This document shows, piece after piece, positions 1 through 10,874 of a stretch of DNA of 64,000 nucleotides. Under the pieces are notes generated by a model, which worked only from the letters and a program-made list of their open reading frames with translations, ran no database searches and had not been told where the DNA came from. The translations under genes and the position numbers were made by a program. Location of the stretch: contig NC_061789.1 in the NCBI RefSeq assembly GCF_022458985.1, forward strand, positions 11,934,175 to 11,998,174. The letters are read 5' to 3'. Numbering within the stretch: position 1 is the first letter of the stretch; each line of letters begins with the position of its first letter. This DNA is from Mugil cephalus (lineage: Eukaryota > Chordata > Actinopteri > Mugiliformes > Mugilidae).

Positions 1-406
1 GTTAGCCAAAGTGCTAGCAGACTCCCTGACTAGTGTATGTTTAGCGTTAATGTGGTATTTAAACCTGAAAGTGCTTCTGTGAAAAGAAAACTCCATCCTC
101 CAGAGTGTGCATAATACTTTATGTCAGTCGACTGTTCTGCCTTGTTTGTTTTTTTTTGGACTCAAACTACCGGATCAACTGCACATTTGCACATGCACGA
201 CGGTAACTCTACTTGGACAAACTGCCCGAAAAGTGTGTCAGTGCGTTAATATTGACAGCCCTACTTTATACTCATTTTAGTCCAATCCCTTCAGTCACTG
301 GGTCAAACCTGCAAGTCGAGTGCAACACGAATAAAACATGATTGAAGTGAGTCCTTCCTGCCGTCTCTCTGACTTTAACCCTGACCTCCTCCCTGTTCCC
401 CTGCAG
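1..406 (+). other. nr1d1: nr1d1 intron 1, 3' part
   Basis: This stretch precedes the first visible nr1d1 exon and ends in a pyrimidine-rich tract and a CAG acceptor at 404-406. The reading frame entering at 407 needs one base from an upstream exon, so the initiator exon lies off the left edge. I see no gene or repeat here. Confidence 0.75.
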
Positions 407-3377
407 GAGGCGTGATCTCCTACGTGGGTTCATGTGGAGGCTCTCCGACCAGGACCAGCCCGGTCTCCATGTACAGCGAGAACTCCAACTCCCAGCCCTG
501 CTTCACCTCATCCTCCTCCTTCCTCAGCAGCGGCTCCAGTTCAGGCTCTGCGGGGGACGACGGCTCCTCCTCGGCCTCGTCCTCGGCGGGAGGTTCACCT
601 CGAGGCCGGGACGATGGCGGCCCTCTGAGGTCGTCGCCCAGCAAGTCTGTGGCCAGTCTGACCAGTAAGTAGCCAGTCTGATTGTCGGACTGATTTTTGA
701 GTTGAACATTTGTGTTGTTTGAGTCCAGCTCGAACTTCAAACCACTTCCTGTTTTCAGGCTGAAGCTAACATGCTAACGTCAGGCTTCACTCTTACCTGT
801 GGATTCCTCCCATTTTTGCAAATAATCTGCGTGTTGCAGAACAAAAAGTACAGGAAACTTATAGATACACATGAGAAGATATTCTCCTAAAGTTTAAACG
901 CTAATAGGAACTAACTATCAACTCAACTGCATCAGTGAGTCAGTGGGAATAATTTCCACATGTTATCATGCTAATAGCCACCAGGTCTGCATGAATAAAA
1001 TGTAATGTGCTAAGCTAAGCTCTCAGAGCAGTTTGAATTTACTTTGTGTCCTACGTGACTCTCTTTGTCAGAACTGAATGGCATGGTGCTACTCTGTAAG
1101 GTCTGTGGTGACGTGGCCTCTGGTTTCCATTACGGAGTTCACGCCTGCGAAGGCTGCAAGGTGAGATGTGATACACGCTGACTTACATCACCGCCACTGA
1201 TCACGATTCAGCAGGAGCATGCGGATGTGAGAATAGGAAGTCTTTAATGAACCGACGGATCCTTGTTGTTCACTTAACCGCTGCGGCCCAGGTGGGGTTT
1301 GTCTGACCTCCGCCTCCATCTCCTCCTGCAGGGTTTCTTTCGTCGCAGCATCCAGCAGAACATCCAGTACAAGAAGTGTCTGAAGAACGAGAGCTGCACC
1401 ATCATGAGGATCAACAGGAACCGCTGCCAGCAGTGTCGCTTCAAGAAGTGTCTGTCGGTGGGCATGAGCCGAGACGGTGAGCACTAACCCTTGTCTGCCG
1501 GTTCACCTGTCCGTCCCTGTGACTAAATTTCAGTCGTACCGAGCATCTTATCAGATTCTCCTCCAGTCTGAACTGGAATGACATCTCCTCCTCCTCTTCC
1601 TCCTTCATCCACAGCGGTTCGTTTCGGTCGGATCCCAAAGCGCGAGAAGCAGAGGATGTTGGCTGAGATGCAGAGCGCCATGAACAACATGGTCAACAAC
1701 CAGCTGCAGAACGACTTCCAGCTCGCCAGCTTGTCCTCCTCCTCCTCCTCCTCCTCCACTTCCTCCCCCTCCACTTCCTCCTCCTCTTCCTCCTCTCCGT
1801 GTCCAGGGGTGACCATTGCTCCCCAGCCCCAGCCCTCGGCCTTGCCACTCGCCCCGTCCTCCCCCTCTCCTCCTGCCCCAGCATCAACTTCCTCCCCCTC
1901 TCCTCTCCCTCCTCCCCCTTGCCAGAGCCCCTCCCCCTCCCCGTCCCCTCATCCGCCACCCAGCCCCGGGGTGGACTCCACCATCAGCGCCATCGCCCGC
2001 GCTCACCGTGAAACCTTCCTGTACGCCCACGACAAGCTGACCAGTCCCCAAGCGCTGCAGCAACAGCAGCCGAATCACCACGGCAACAACGGGGAGGCGG
2101 AGCTTTGGGGTCCCAACCGCTGCCCTAACGGTTACCAGGCCAACGGGCTCAACACAATCTATCACCATAACAACAACCTGGGTTCAGGCTGCTACCTCCA
2201 GCCGGACAACGGCCGCAATGGCATGCGCCATCACCATAGCAACGGGAGGCGGAGCCTTTTCAACAATAACTTCTTCGGAGGAGAAGGGCAGAAGTGTCCG
2301 ATGAAGAACCGCTCGGGGATAGTTCTGGTAAGAACCGGTCTGTGTGCTCTTCATTACTGGGCTGTGATTGGACGGCCACTGTCCCGGGGCTGACTGTGGC
2401 CTCCTCTCTCTGCAGGCTTGTCCGATGAACATGAAACCTCAGGCCGACCCCTCAAAGACACCGCAGGAGATCTGGGAGGACTTCTCGCTGTCCTTCACGC
2501 CCGCCGTCAGAGAGGTGGTGGAGTTCGCCAAGCACATCCCGGGATTCAGCACCCTGTCCCAGAACGACCAGGTCACCCTGCTAAAGGCCGGCACCTTCGA
2601 GGTACGACTTACGTCTGTCGCGTGACAGCACGTCGCTAATTTTAGCTCTGGTTTCGATCATAAAAAACATAAAAACTAACCCTCCGCTTGACAAGCCGCA
2701 ACTCACCGCTCATTATTTTTCCACGCCGCAGGTGCTGATGGTCCGCTTCTCGTCGCTGTTCAACGTGAAGGAACAGAGCGTCACGTTCATCTCTGGCGCC
2801 ACCTACAGCCTGGAGGAGCTCCAGGCGATGGGGATGAGCGACCTGCTGGGAGCCATGTTTGACTTCAGCCACAAGCTGGCGACACTGGAGCTCAACGCAG
2901 AGGAGCTGAGTCTGTTCACCGCCGTGGTCCTGGTGTCTGCAGGTGAGCACCGTCAGCATCCTCTTAGTTACCGTTGCCTTTCCTGTTTATTCTATGTCTG
3001 TTTGTATGTTAGCTAGCTAATAAGCTAGCTCATTAGAAACCTCTGGTGTTGTGCAGCGTCCACAAGTCACTGATGGATCCTCTGGTCTTTTAATATTAAA
3101 ACATGTTACAGAAACATCTTCCTTGTTTCAGCCCCTCTTGTCTTCCGCTCTTTCAGATCGCTCCGGTATCGAGAACGTGGCCTCGGTGGAACAGCTGCAG
3201 GAGAACCTGATCCGGGCCCTGCGCTCGCTGGTCAGCAAGCCGGCCGTCGCCCCCGACAACAACAGTCACAACCTGGACTCACCTCGCTTCACCAAACTGC
3301 TCCTGAAGCTGCCCGACCTGCGGACCCTCAACAACATGCACTCTGAGAAGCTGCTGTCCTTCCGCATCGACGCCTGA
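407..3377 (+). CDS. nr1d1: Nuclear receptor Rev-erb alpha (NR1D1), 5'-partial
   Basis: Exons: 407-664, 1072-1160, 1332-1476, 1615-2327, 2416-2601, 2732-2942, 3157-3377, stop TGA, about 606 residues in view. The product is the haem-binding transcriptional repressor of the circadian clock. It binds RORE sites and recruits NCoR/HDAC3 in the nucleus. The N-terminus is Ser-rich and starts as in NR1D1 ([14 protein letters not shown]). The DNA-binding domain has both zinc fingers ([22 protein letters not shown], shown here as a 22-residue span at about 1090-1160, then CQQCRFKKC), followed by the conserved T/A-box [12 protein letters not shown]. Exon 5 holds a long Ser/Pro-rich hinge coded by TCC repeats. 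The ligand-binding domain keeps the Cys of ACPMNM and the His of NNMHSEK, the known haem ligands. It ends at SFRIDA without an AF-2 helix, as expected for a repressor. EIWEDFS and AMGM-DLL favour NR1D1 over NR1D2. The first about 11 codons are outside the window. Confidence 0.96.
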
Positions 3378-4437
3378 CGTTGCCGCGGCGACGGGGAAAC
3401 GAGGCCGGCCACGTGGAGCCGAGCGACGCCCGGCGCCACCGGGGCCAACGTGCAAAGACATGACATGGTGGCGCCGTCGTCAGCACTCGGCTCACCGCCA
3501 AAATAAGAGTCTGTTTACAGAGCTGCTCCTCCAGAGTCGACAAGAAGAGTCTTTTATTTTTCCACAGACAGTTCGACCTCTGTTTAGCCTCAGAGTCTGG
3601 TCCAGGGGAAAACAGGTTTGTAGACAACAGCGCTAGTAAGACATTTCAGTCGCACCAATGGTGGATATGCCAACTGAATGAGATAAAACTTCTCAAAGGC
3701 AGAACTAAACTCACACAAACACAAATCCTTCAGAATAAAACTCTAGAGAAACAGAGACTGAGACTCTGTCTGAGCTGCACTCAAGACAATTCAGCTGCCT
3801 TACGTTGGAAATGAATTCAGGCTCAAAGCCGCTAAATTAAATTAAATTAATCATGTTTTAATCCGTCAGGTCTCTCTTAACACCCTTTGAAAAATGAACT
3901 TCAGTTTTGACTCTGGAAAAAAAAAAATGGGATTTGCCCTGAATTTGAGCAGAAAGGTCTTCAAAGAGCGAGGACATCCAGCACTTCCAGGCGCGCACAC
4001 ATCCTTCGCGCGATGACGCGAGGGAGCAGATTTCTTATTTTTTAAAAACCGTGGACTTGCCTCAGAGCCGACACCACCAGCCAGGAGGAGGCAGAACGCT
4101 GCGTTTAAGTACAGTCAGGAAATCTGGCGTTGCGACGAGCTGCTGCTGCTGTGCAGAGCGACGCCTCATCAAACATTATGCAGCAGATCTTCTGTATGAA
4201 CTCTGTACATAAATATCCAGTTATACTTGAACTGCTTTGACATCTATATTTTTATGTTATATGAATATATGTGCAAATGTTATGACTCTATAATGGTGTG
4301 TGGGGCACAAAGTGTATATACAACAGGTTTGAGACATTGTGTATGAAATGGAAGTGAGATATTCTGATGTCTGTATTTTAATCTGTTTTATGCTGTAAAG
4401 ATCATCTATATATATATATATAAATGTACACAGGAGA
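3378..4437 (+). other. nr1d1: nr1d1 3' UTR (end uncertain)
   Basis: AT-rich sequence follows the nr1d1 stop. A canonical AATAAA lies at 3733-3738. A longer UTR reaching the TATATATA tract near 4400-4420 is equally possible. The end is inferred, not proven. Confidence 0.45.
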
Positions 4438-6025
4438 ATCCGTCTGTCTTCGTTTCCTTTATTTCACTTGATGGTTAAATTCAAGTCAGCCACACTGGGG
4501 GAGAAAGTAGGTCAAACTGCAGCCTCATAACCAACTTTCCTCTCCGCTGTGATTGGTCATCTCCCCCCAAACCCCTCAGCATCCCCACCGACCAATGAGG
4601 CGCCAGCAGGCGGAGACCAGAGCCGTGTCCCGGTTTCAGCCGCCGCTTCCTGCCAGTGTGTCGACTCCTTACATAATAACTTCAGGGACACTGTTATCAC
4701 TCAGTAACAGGTCATTCGTTTGTTTTGTTTTTGTTTTTTTTTCCCCTCAGCAGTACATGAAAAGAGCTGAACACACGTCCCACCAAACTCCACACAGAAA
4801 TCGGATCATTTTACACTCAAACGGACGTTCTTATCTTTCACTTACCTCAAGCCTCAACTCTGGTTTTTACTTTTCCATCATAGACCAGATATTTGATTAT
4901 TTCAATTGTCATTCATTTCAATCTTCAGCCAGAACTGTGATTTTAAAATTCTTCAGACACCACACTTCACTCTGAAATGTACTTTATTTTTTTTACCTTT
5001 TCCTTTAATCCAGCAGGATTTTGAACATCTTAAACTCTCAAACCTGCAGATTTTTTTTTTTACTAATGTAAGTTTCTCTTTCTGTTACACCAACACCATG
5101 TATTAAAAATGACCAGTGTTAATACTTTATTCGCTCATTTCAATGAAGGGAACCACAATAAAGGACAAACAGTATGATAAATCTATTCTTTTAAACTCTC
5201 TGAACTGAGTTTTCTTCTGATATCTGCTGTGACATATGAAAACCCTAAACTCCTCAGACCTCTGTGATGGAGACAACCGTCTGCTTGTGGCTACGTGACG
5301 TGCTGCAGCTTACATGCTATGTGATCACGTGGAGGTGTGTGTGATGTTATGTCATATTTGACAGTACAAGTGGAGCAGCGCCTCCATGCCTCGTGGAAAC
5401 AGCGACTCCTAGTGGCAGATTCACAAAATAAAAAGCAGTCGTTCATGTTTTTAATAAAAGACATAATTTGTGCCGATTTCAGCTTCATTTCTTTTTATTG
5501 AGCTGTTACCATTTTTTGTTTTCACTTTTTATTTCTATTTATCTTATTTTTATTATTTTTACTCAAGTACTTTCTTTTAGGATTACATTAACAATTAACA
5601 AAGATTAATAAAGTAACAATTACCTTACTTTTGCAACTTCTTAAAATCCATTTGCAGTCTGGCAATATTTTATTTTTTTATTCACCTGCATAAATAATTG
5701 TGTTGTCATGAAGGAATAACATAAAATAATAAACACAACTATCAGCAACTAGAATTTAACAAACCACAAGCAAATGAAGGGTGTAAAGTTGAATTCTTTC
5801 CAATATCTTGTTTAATTTGATTTATAACTGATGCTTAACAAGCAGTTTGGTCCTAGTATACAAAATGTATTGGTAAGTAACAGAAACAATGCTCTTATGA
5901 ACAGTTATGTACAGACTCAGTCTAAGGACAGGAGATACAGGTGAGACACTGACATCTAGTGGACGTGTGAGGAAAAAGAAGAAAAATATGTGCAGGAAGA
6001 AAAGTAGAAAGTGAAAAAACAAAAG
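4438..6025. other. Convergent intergenic region, nr1d1 / ZWINT-like gene
   Basis: AT-rich sequence lies between two converging genes. AATAAA occurs at 5427-5432 on the + strand, and TTTATT (AATAAA on the - strand) at 5669-5674 and 5677-5682. The latter could end the minus-strand transcript. Short open frames here have no recognisable domain. Confidence 0.5.
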
Positions 6026-7709
6026 TCAGATGAGGTCACTGCTGCAGAGAAACACCAGCCACTTGGTCAGACTGAGGTCCGTTTTAGGAGGCTGAAACAG
6101 ACAGAGAGAGAGGCAGCAGTGAGTTGACTTTATTAACACATACATGTCCAACACCTGACGCTTCATATCAAAACTAAAATCTCAATAGATTTCCATATTT
6201 AACTAATATGAGCTGCCTGACCACCGCCGGCTGTTACCTTCAGTACAGATGTGTCCAGGGGTTTTCCATCTCGCCTCACTGACAACAGTCGAGCCGTCCC
6301 GCTGCTCGGGTATCCCTCCTCCACCTCCAGGTGGCACACCAGCGACGCAGACTTCAGGTAGATCAGCAGGCGCTGAGCCGGATTCCAGTCGATAGCAAAA
6401 CTGGAAACGCACACAGTTTAAAATGTGTCATTTTCTGAAGGAGGTTCTGAATCAGATTGTGTCTGTCGTGTTTTGAGAATATAAGGTCGGTCTCAGCAGT
6501 GTGCGCTCCGCATGACAGGCTGTGAGTGGTTGCCGATCAACGATCTGAGCCTTTCGGAGGTCTCGCTGATCATCACTGACTGTCTAATAGCATCGGCCGT
6601 CCTCACCTGGACCTCAGCGCCTGGATCTCTGTCAGCAGCTCGGCCTGACCCTGGTAACACTGCATCGCCTCCAGCAGGGTGGCTCCCAGCTCTGCCCGGC
6701 GACCCAGCATCCAGTCCTCCTGCAGGCCGACCGTGCACTCGTTCGCCTGCAGACACAGTGAGGCTTTAGCGCTGGTCCACGTGGAGGAGTTCATACACAT
6801 GACAAATGACAAACATACAAACACGACAGAGACTGAAACTATCAAAGAGCTGCCTGAGACTTCATGACCGGCCGTGTTACTCACCTGCAGCGTGAAGCGG
6901 TCGTCGTGGCTCCAGTTAACCGACACTTTCAGCGGCTCCAGCTCACAGGCCGACAGGTTAGAGGAGGGGCGTGACCTGAACTCGACGGACAGCTCTGACT
7001 TGTTGAAGGACAGCAGGTTGACCTGCATGAGGCCCTGAACAGCCGGGACGAGCCGCTGCAGCCTGTCGGGAGAGCGGGGAAGCAGCGTTAGCGACCGATC
7101 GGGACATCGGAGCGAACGTCGCGCGACCTCGCCGCACTTACTCGGCTCTGAGCCGCTGCCAGCCCGTCAGCTGGGCGAGCGCCGCCTCCGACTCCGCCTT
7201 CAGCTGAGTCAGCCGGTGATCGCAGGACCGCAGTGCATTCTGGGCCTTCTGCAGAGACTCCCCCAGCTGGTCACACTGCTGCTTCTGAAGGAGGGGACGA
7301 CAGACCACCACGATCACATATGCCGCACCACAAAACTGCTTTCTCAAGTGTGTGTGCGTGTGTGTGTGTGTGTTCACCTTGCTGCGCAGCTGCTGAACCA
7401 GATGCGTAAGCGTGTGTCTTTTGCTGTGGATCTGTTGGACTTTGTCCTGCAGAGACCTGAGGAGCGCCTCCGTCTCCTCCACCCCAGACCTGATCTCCGC
7501 CTTGAGGGCCTTCCACCTGCCCCGGGCCCCGCCCTCTGAGACAGAACGGAAATGTTTGTTATTTAATATAGTAAAATGTATATAGTAAATCACTTACTCT
7601 TAGCTTATGTCTTACTTATTAGCTTCAGCACTAATTTGGACCATAAATAAAACGTGAAGAAATATTCATTAAGAGTTTGGTCCAAATTTTCTCAGGCTGG
7701 TCAAGATCA

Positions 7710-7745
<36 letters not shown>

Positions 7746-8597
7746 ACCGGGTTGGGGTGGGCTGGACTGTGTCATCAGCTGCTGGGCAGAATCCAGACCT
7801 TCCAGCAGCGACATCATGGAGTCCAGAACAAACAGCTGACGCCACAAAACTTTCTGGACACGACGACTGTCCTGAACACACACACACACAAAGACGTCAG
7901 TTTTTAATAATGGATTTGCTACCACAGCGGCTCCTGTGATGTTTATAAGTTTGACAGAATAAGAACATCAGCTCCAACATTAAATGATCATCAAGTTCAG
8001 ATCAGATGGACACACGTGAAAAATGGAAGCGGATTCAAAGATTACACCAAAAAGACACCACTTTCTTCACACAATCATTTGGCCAAGTCAGTCAATGTTA
8101 AAGTCAATGTTAAAATGTTCCTTCTTTCTTCTTGATGTTTGATCTCAGTGAGTTGACCCGTCACGTTGTTCTTCTGAATAACTTTTAGTTCCATATAACG
8201 ATGCAGACAAAGAGCACAAAGGAACAGCTGGAAACAGACTGACCGTCAGGTAGAGCACCATCCCGGCTGCTTCTGCACAGTCCGACTCAGAGTCTCCGCT
8301 GGGGTCCAGGAGGGACGGGTCACAGCGCTGCAGCACACTGACAACAAACAACAAACACATAAATACAGGTTCACGACACTTATGGAAAACTGCAGCCGGG
8401 TAGCGTTAGCTCGTTTACGATACACACAACAACGGTTAATTCTGGTGTTTTCAAACATTCACGATGATCATCTGGGGCAGAAAACTTAAATTTTAACCCT
8501 GAACAACATCTGGTTGTTCTTATTTTTTTTTAATCGCTGATAATATAGAGCAGAATATTTCATCGCTTTAACAGACTTACGCTCGAACATCCGCCAT
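6026..8597 (-). CDS. zwint: ZWINT-like kinetochore coiled-coil protein
   Basis: Nine exons on the minus strand: 8581-8597, 8244-8337, 7748-7871, 7378-7535, 7142-7284, 6885-7062, 6607-6746, 6238-6400, 6026-6091. All junctions are GT/AG and in phase, giving 360 residues starting MADVRAVLQR. The exon 4 segment GRWKALKAEIRSGVEE aligns without gaps to EQWKELKATYREHVEA of human ZWINT as I recall it, and the KR..L......QL..KKQ pattern follows at the same spacing. The exon 3 segment DSRRVQKVLWRQLFVLD matches DSQKKDKLLCSQLQVAD. ZWINT binds KNL1 and helps hold the RZZ complex at kinetochores. The middle is a coiled coil. Exons 6-9 add about 170 residues, partly beyond the human protein (277 residues), with beta-rich-looking sequence such as LKVSVNWSHDDRFTLQV. 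The gene is divergent from wipf2. Orthology rests on remembered sequence, so another kinetochore coiled-coil family remains possible. Confidence 0.75.
7712..7743. repeat. (TG)n microsatellite next to an exon of the ZWINT-like gene
   Basis: A TG run of about 32 bases lies within a few bases of the exon 3 donor (exon end 7748) on the minus strand. There it reads as a CA repeat placed immediately downstream of the 5' splice site. Confidence 0.9.
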
Positions 8598-8604
8598 TTC
8601 TGTT

Positions 8605-8660
8605 TTCAAATCTCCGCGGTGCCCGAAGGGCTCTGATTGGCCCGTCGAGCCATGACGTCA
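8605..8660 (-). promoter_or_regulatory. zwint: Cell-cycle type promoter of the ZWINT-like gene
   Basis: Just upstream of the start codon on the minus strand lie TTTGAA (8610-8605, matches the CHR core), an inverted CCAAT (ATTGG on the + strand at 8636-8640) and a palindromic CRE, TGACGTCA (8653-8660). CHR plus CCAAT spaced by about 30 bases is the known layout of G2/M genes bound by DREAM and NF-Y. The sites are seen; the regulation is inferred. Confidence 0.5.
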
Positions 8661-9589
8661 CGGTCCGTTAAGTCAAAGAATAAACAGCGACACCTGGAGA
8701 CGAGGCGACGAAATTAAATAATAATAATAATAAAACACATTTGGAAATAATGTGACGCATGTTATATATTGCACCAAGGAAAAAGTTTGATTATTATTCA
8801 ATATAATTATGTGAGTGAATTAAATTATAATGCACACGGCTGTTTGGTTGTAAATTTATTTAATATCATTGCAATTTTAATTTTTTAATATTCCACAATT
8901 TCAACAAAAATTCAACAAAACGTTTTCCTTGCCACCGTGTTGCTCTGCCGGTTTTTGTAAAGCGCCTGGAGAATAATTTTTGTGTTATTGACGGTATAAA
9001 AATAAAATTTTAATAAAAAGTTTAATTAAATTTTATTACAGTTGTAAATATTGTACAGATTTTCGTTTTTCTATTTTATTTTGTATTATTTTTTATTTTT
9101 ATTATTTTATTAAACTTTCTTGTTATATTTTATGTATAATAATAATAATAATAATGAGTTTTATTGTCATTGGTGAAAAACAACAAAATAAAATTCGGCA
9201 GCTCTTTGGTAAGGGAAAAATAAAAATCTATCTAAAATTATTTTAATAACACAAAGGTGCATTCTCATATTTATTTTTACTGAATTATTATACAATCTTT
9301 ATTATTTAATCTTTGTTAAGGACTGTCATCAGTTCTCAGTATCAGTGTCAGTCTTATTCATACAAATATTAGTGTCAGAATAAATATCACTAGTGGGTAG
9401 TATTAATACTATTAATACTACCATCAGTGGTAGTATTATTATAACTTGTGGTTATATTACTATCAGTATAGCAGTGGTAGTTTTAATAATAGTACCAGTG
9501 TTAGTATTAATTAATGAATTGATGGTGCAGCGGCGCATGCCCTCCGTTAGGTCACGTGTTCGGCTGCTCTGGTGTTGACTGTAGAGAAA
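8661..9589. other. AT-rich divergent intergenic region
   Basis: The region between the ZWINT-like and wipf2 promoters is mostly AT-rich, with short (ATA)n runs near 8716-8730 and 9137-9155. No coding sequence, RNA gene or transposon end was recognised. Confidence 0.55.
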
Positions 9590-10874
9590 TAAAAAAAAGA
9601 AAAAAGAAAAACATCTCTGCAGCACAGAAGCTACTGGTGGCCGACATCGGAGCAAACTGTCCCGAGAGGACAGTCGCAGCTGGAAGTTTGACTCATAAGA
9701 CATCCTCCAGGAGCATGAACTCAGCGGCTCACAGGTAGGACTCGTTTATTCTCACCTGGTCCGGATGCTAATGCTAACACTGAGCTAGCAGGCTGCGACA
9801 CCCACCGCGTTACCAAAATACAAACGTTAGCAGCTTTACGAGGCGCCGAGCTAGCAGGCTTTGTAGGTTCATATGCACCGGAACATGTGTTGTTTGTCAA
9901 AGCAAACAGCTGGACACTGGCTTAACGGGGGAGGCTACTGAGTTAGCTTAGCATCCTGCAGAGATTCATTGCCAGGCCGACGGTCGCTAGGAGCTACGGG
10001 AGCTAATGTGGCTAAGACGTCGATGCTGAGAAACATCCATGGACTCTGGGGTTTTTCTCGGAGGAGCATAAACGCGTCCGAGGTGTGAACACTCAAGTTT
10101 AACAGTCTGTTAATGTGCCTCTGGTCCGAGTTTAATGTTTCAACGAGATCTGCAGGATCGATGCTAAACACTGAAATGGCCTTTTTAAAATTCAGATGGT
10201 GTTTTACTGGCATGAAACCTCCAGAGACAACATGGGGGGTTTAGTCCGGGACTCATTATTCTGGCGATTATTTTACAGATAAACTCGCATTTTATTCACG
10301 ATTCACGGACTGAACGAAGGATTTGGAGTCTGAACGTGAATAGAATACAATGAAATTATAAGGTGCAGCCCCCCCTCCCTCAGATTTCGGTGTAATGGTA
10401 CAATGAAAACCCAAAATTAACAATGCACTAAAAGGCCTACAAGAGTGCACTGCAAAAATAAATAAACAAGACGCAGTATTTTTTGCACAACACAACATTA
10501 GAAACAGCAGCCGGTGTAGAAACAGTCTCATAAAACACAACGTCAGTCAAACAAACAGTTCTTTCTACAGGATGCGAATACAACAGCTTCTGTCTGGACA
10601 AGAACAGCTGATCGAATTATGAATGATTCTGACATCTGAAGCTGGATTTGAAACTTCCTCTGGGTCTCTTTAGCGGGGTGGTTTGTTGTAAGTCAGTTGA
10701 AGCAAGTTCTACAACATGTTTCCCTCAGTCTCCTTTATTTCAGACAAGAATCTGACCACACTCCGTGTACAGGCTATGATGAGTCTACATAGATCTGTAA
10801 AGAATCACTGGTGTTTACTGTGTGTGTGTGTGTTTGTTTCAGGGTGATCCAGTGTGTGTAGTATCAGCTGCAAG
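9590..10874 (+). other. wipf2: wipf2 5' UTR exons and first intron
   Basis: A probable non-coding exon ends at 9734 before GTAGGA. A second 5' UTR part starts at 10843 after a TTTCAG acceptor and runs into the start codon at 10875. The intron between holds GCTAGC/TTAGC-rich promoter-like sequence but no recognised gene. The transcription start is not located. Confidence 0.5.

Noticed and set aside
4553-4975. 140-codon frame downstream of nr1d1
   Set aside because: No domain and AT-rich; no splice or conservation support visible.
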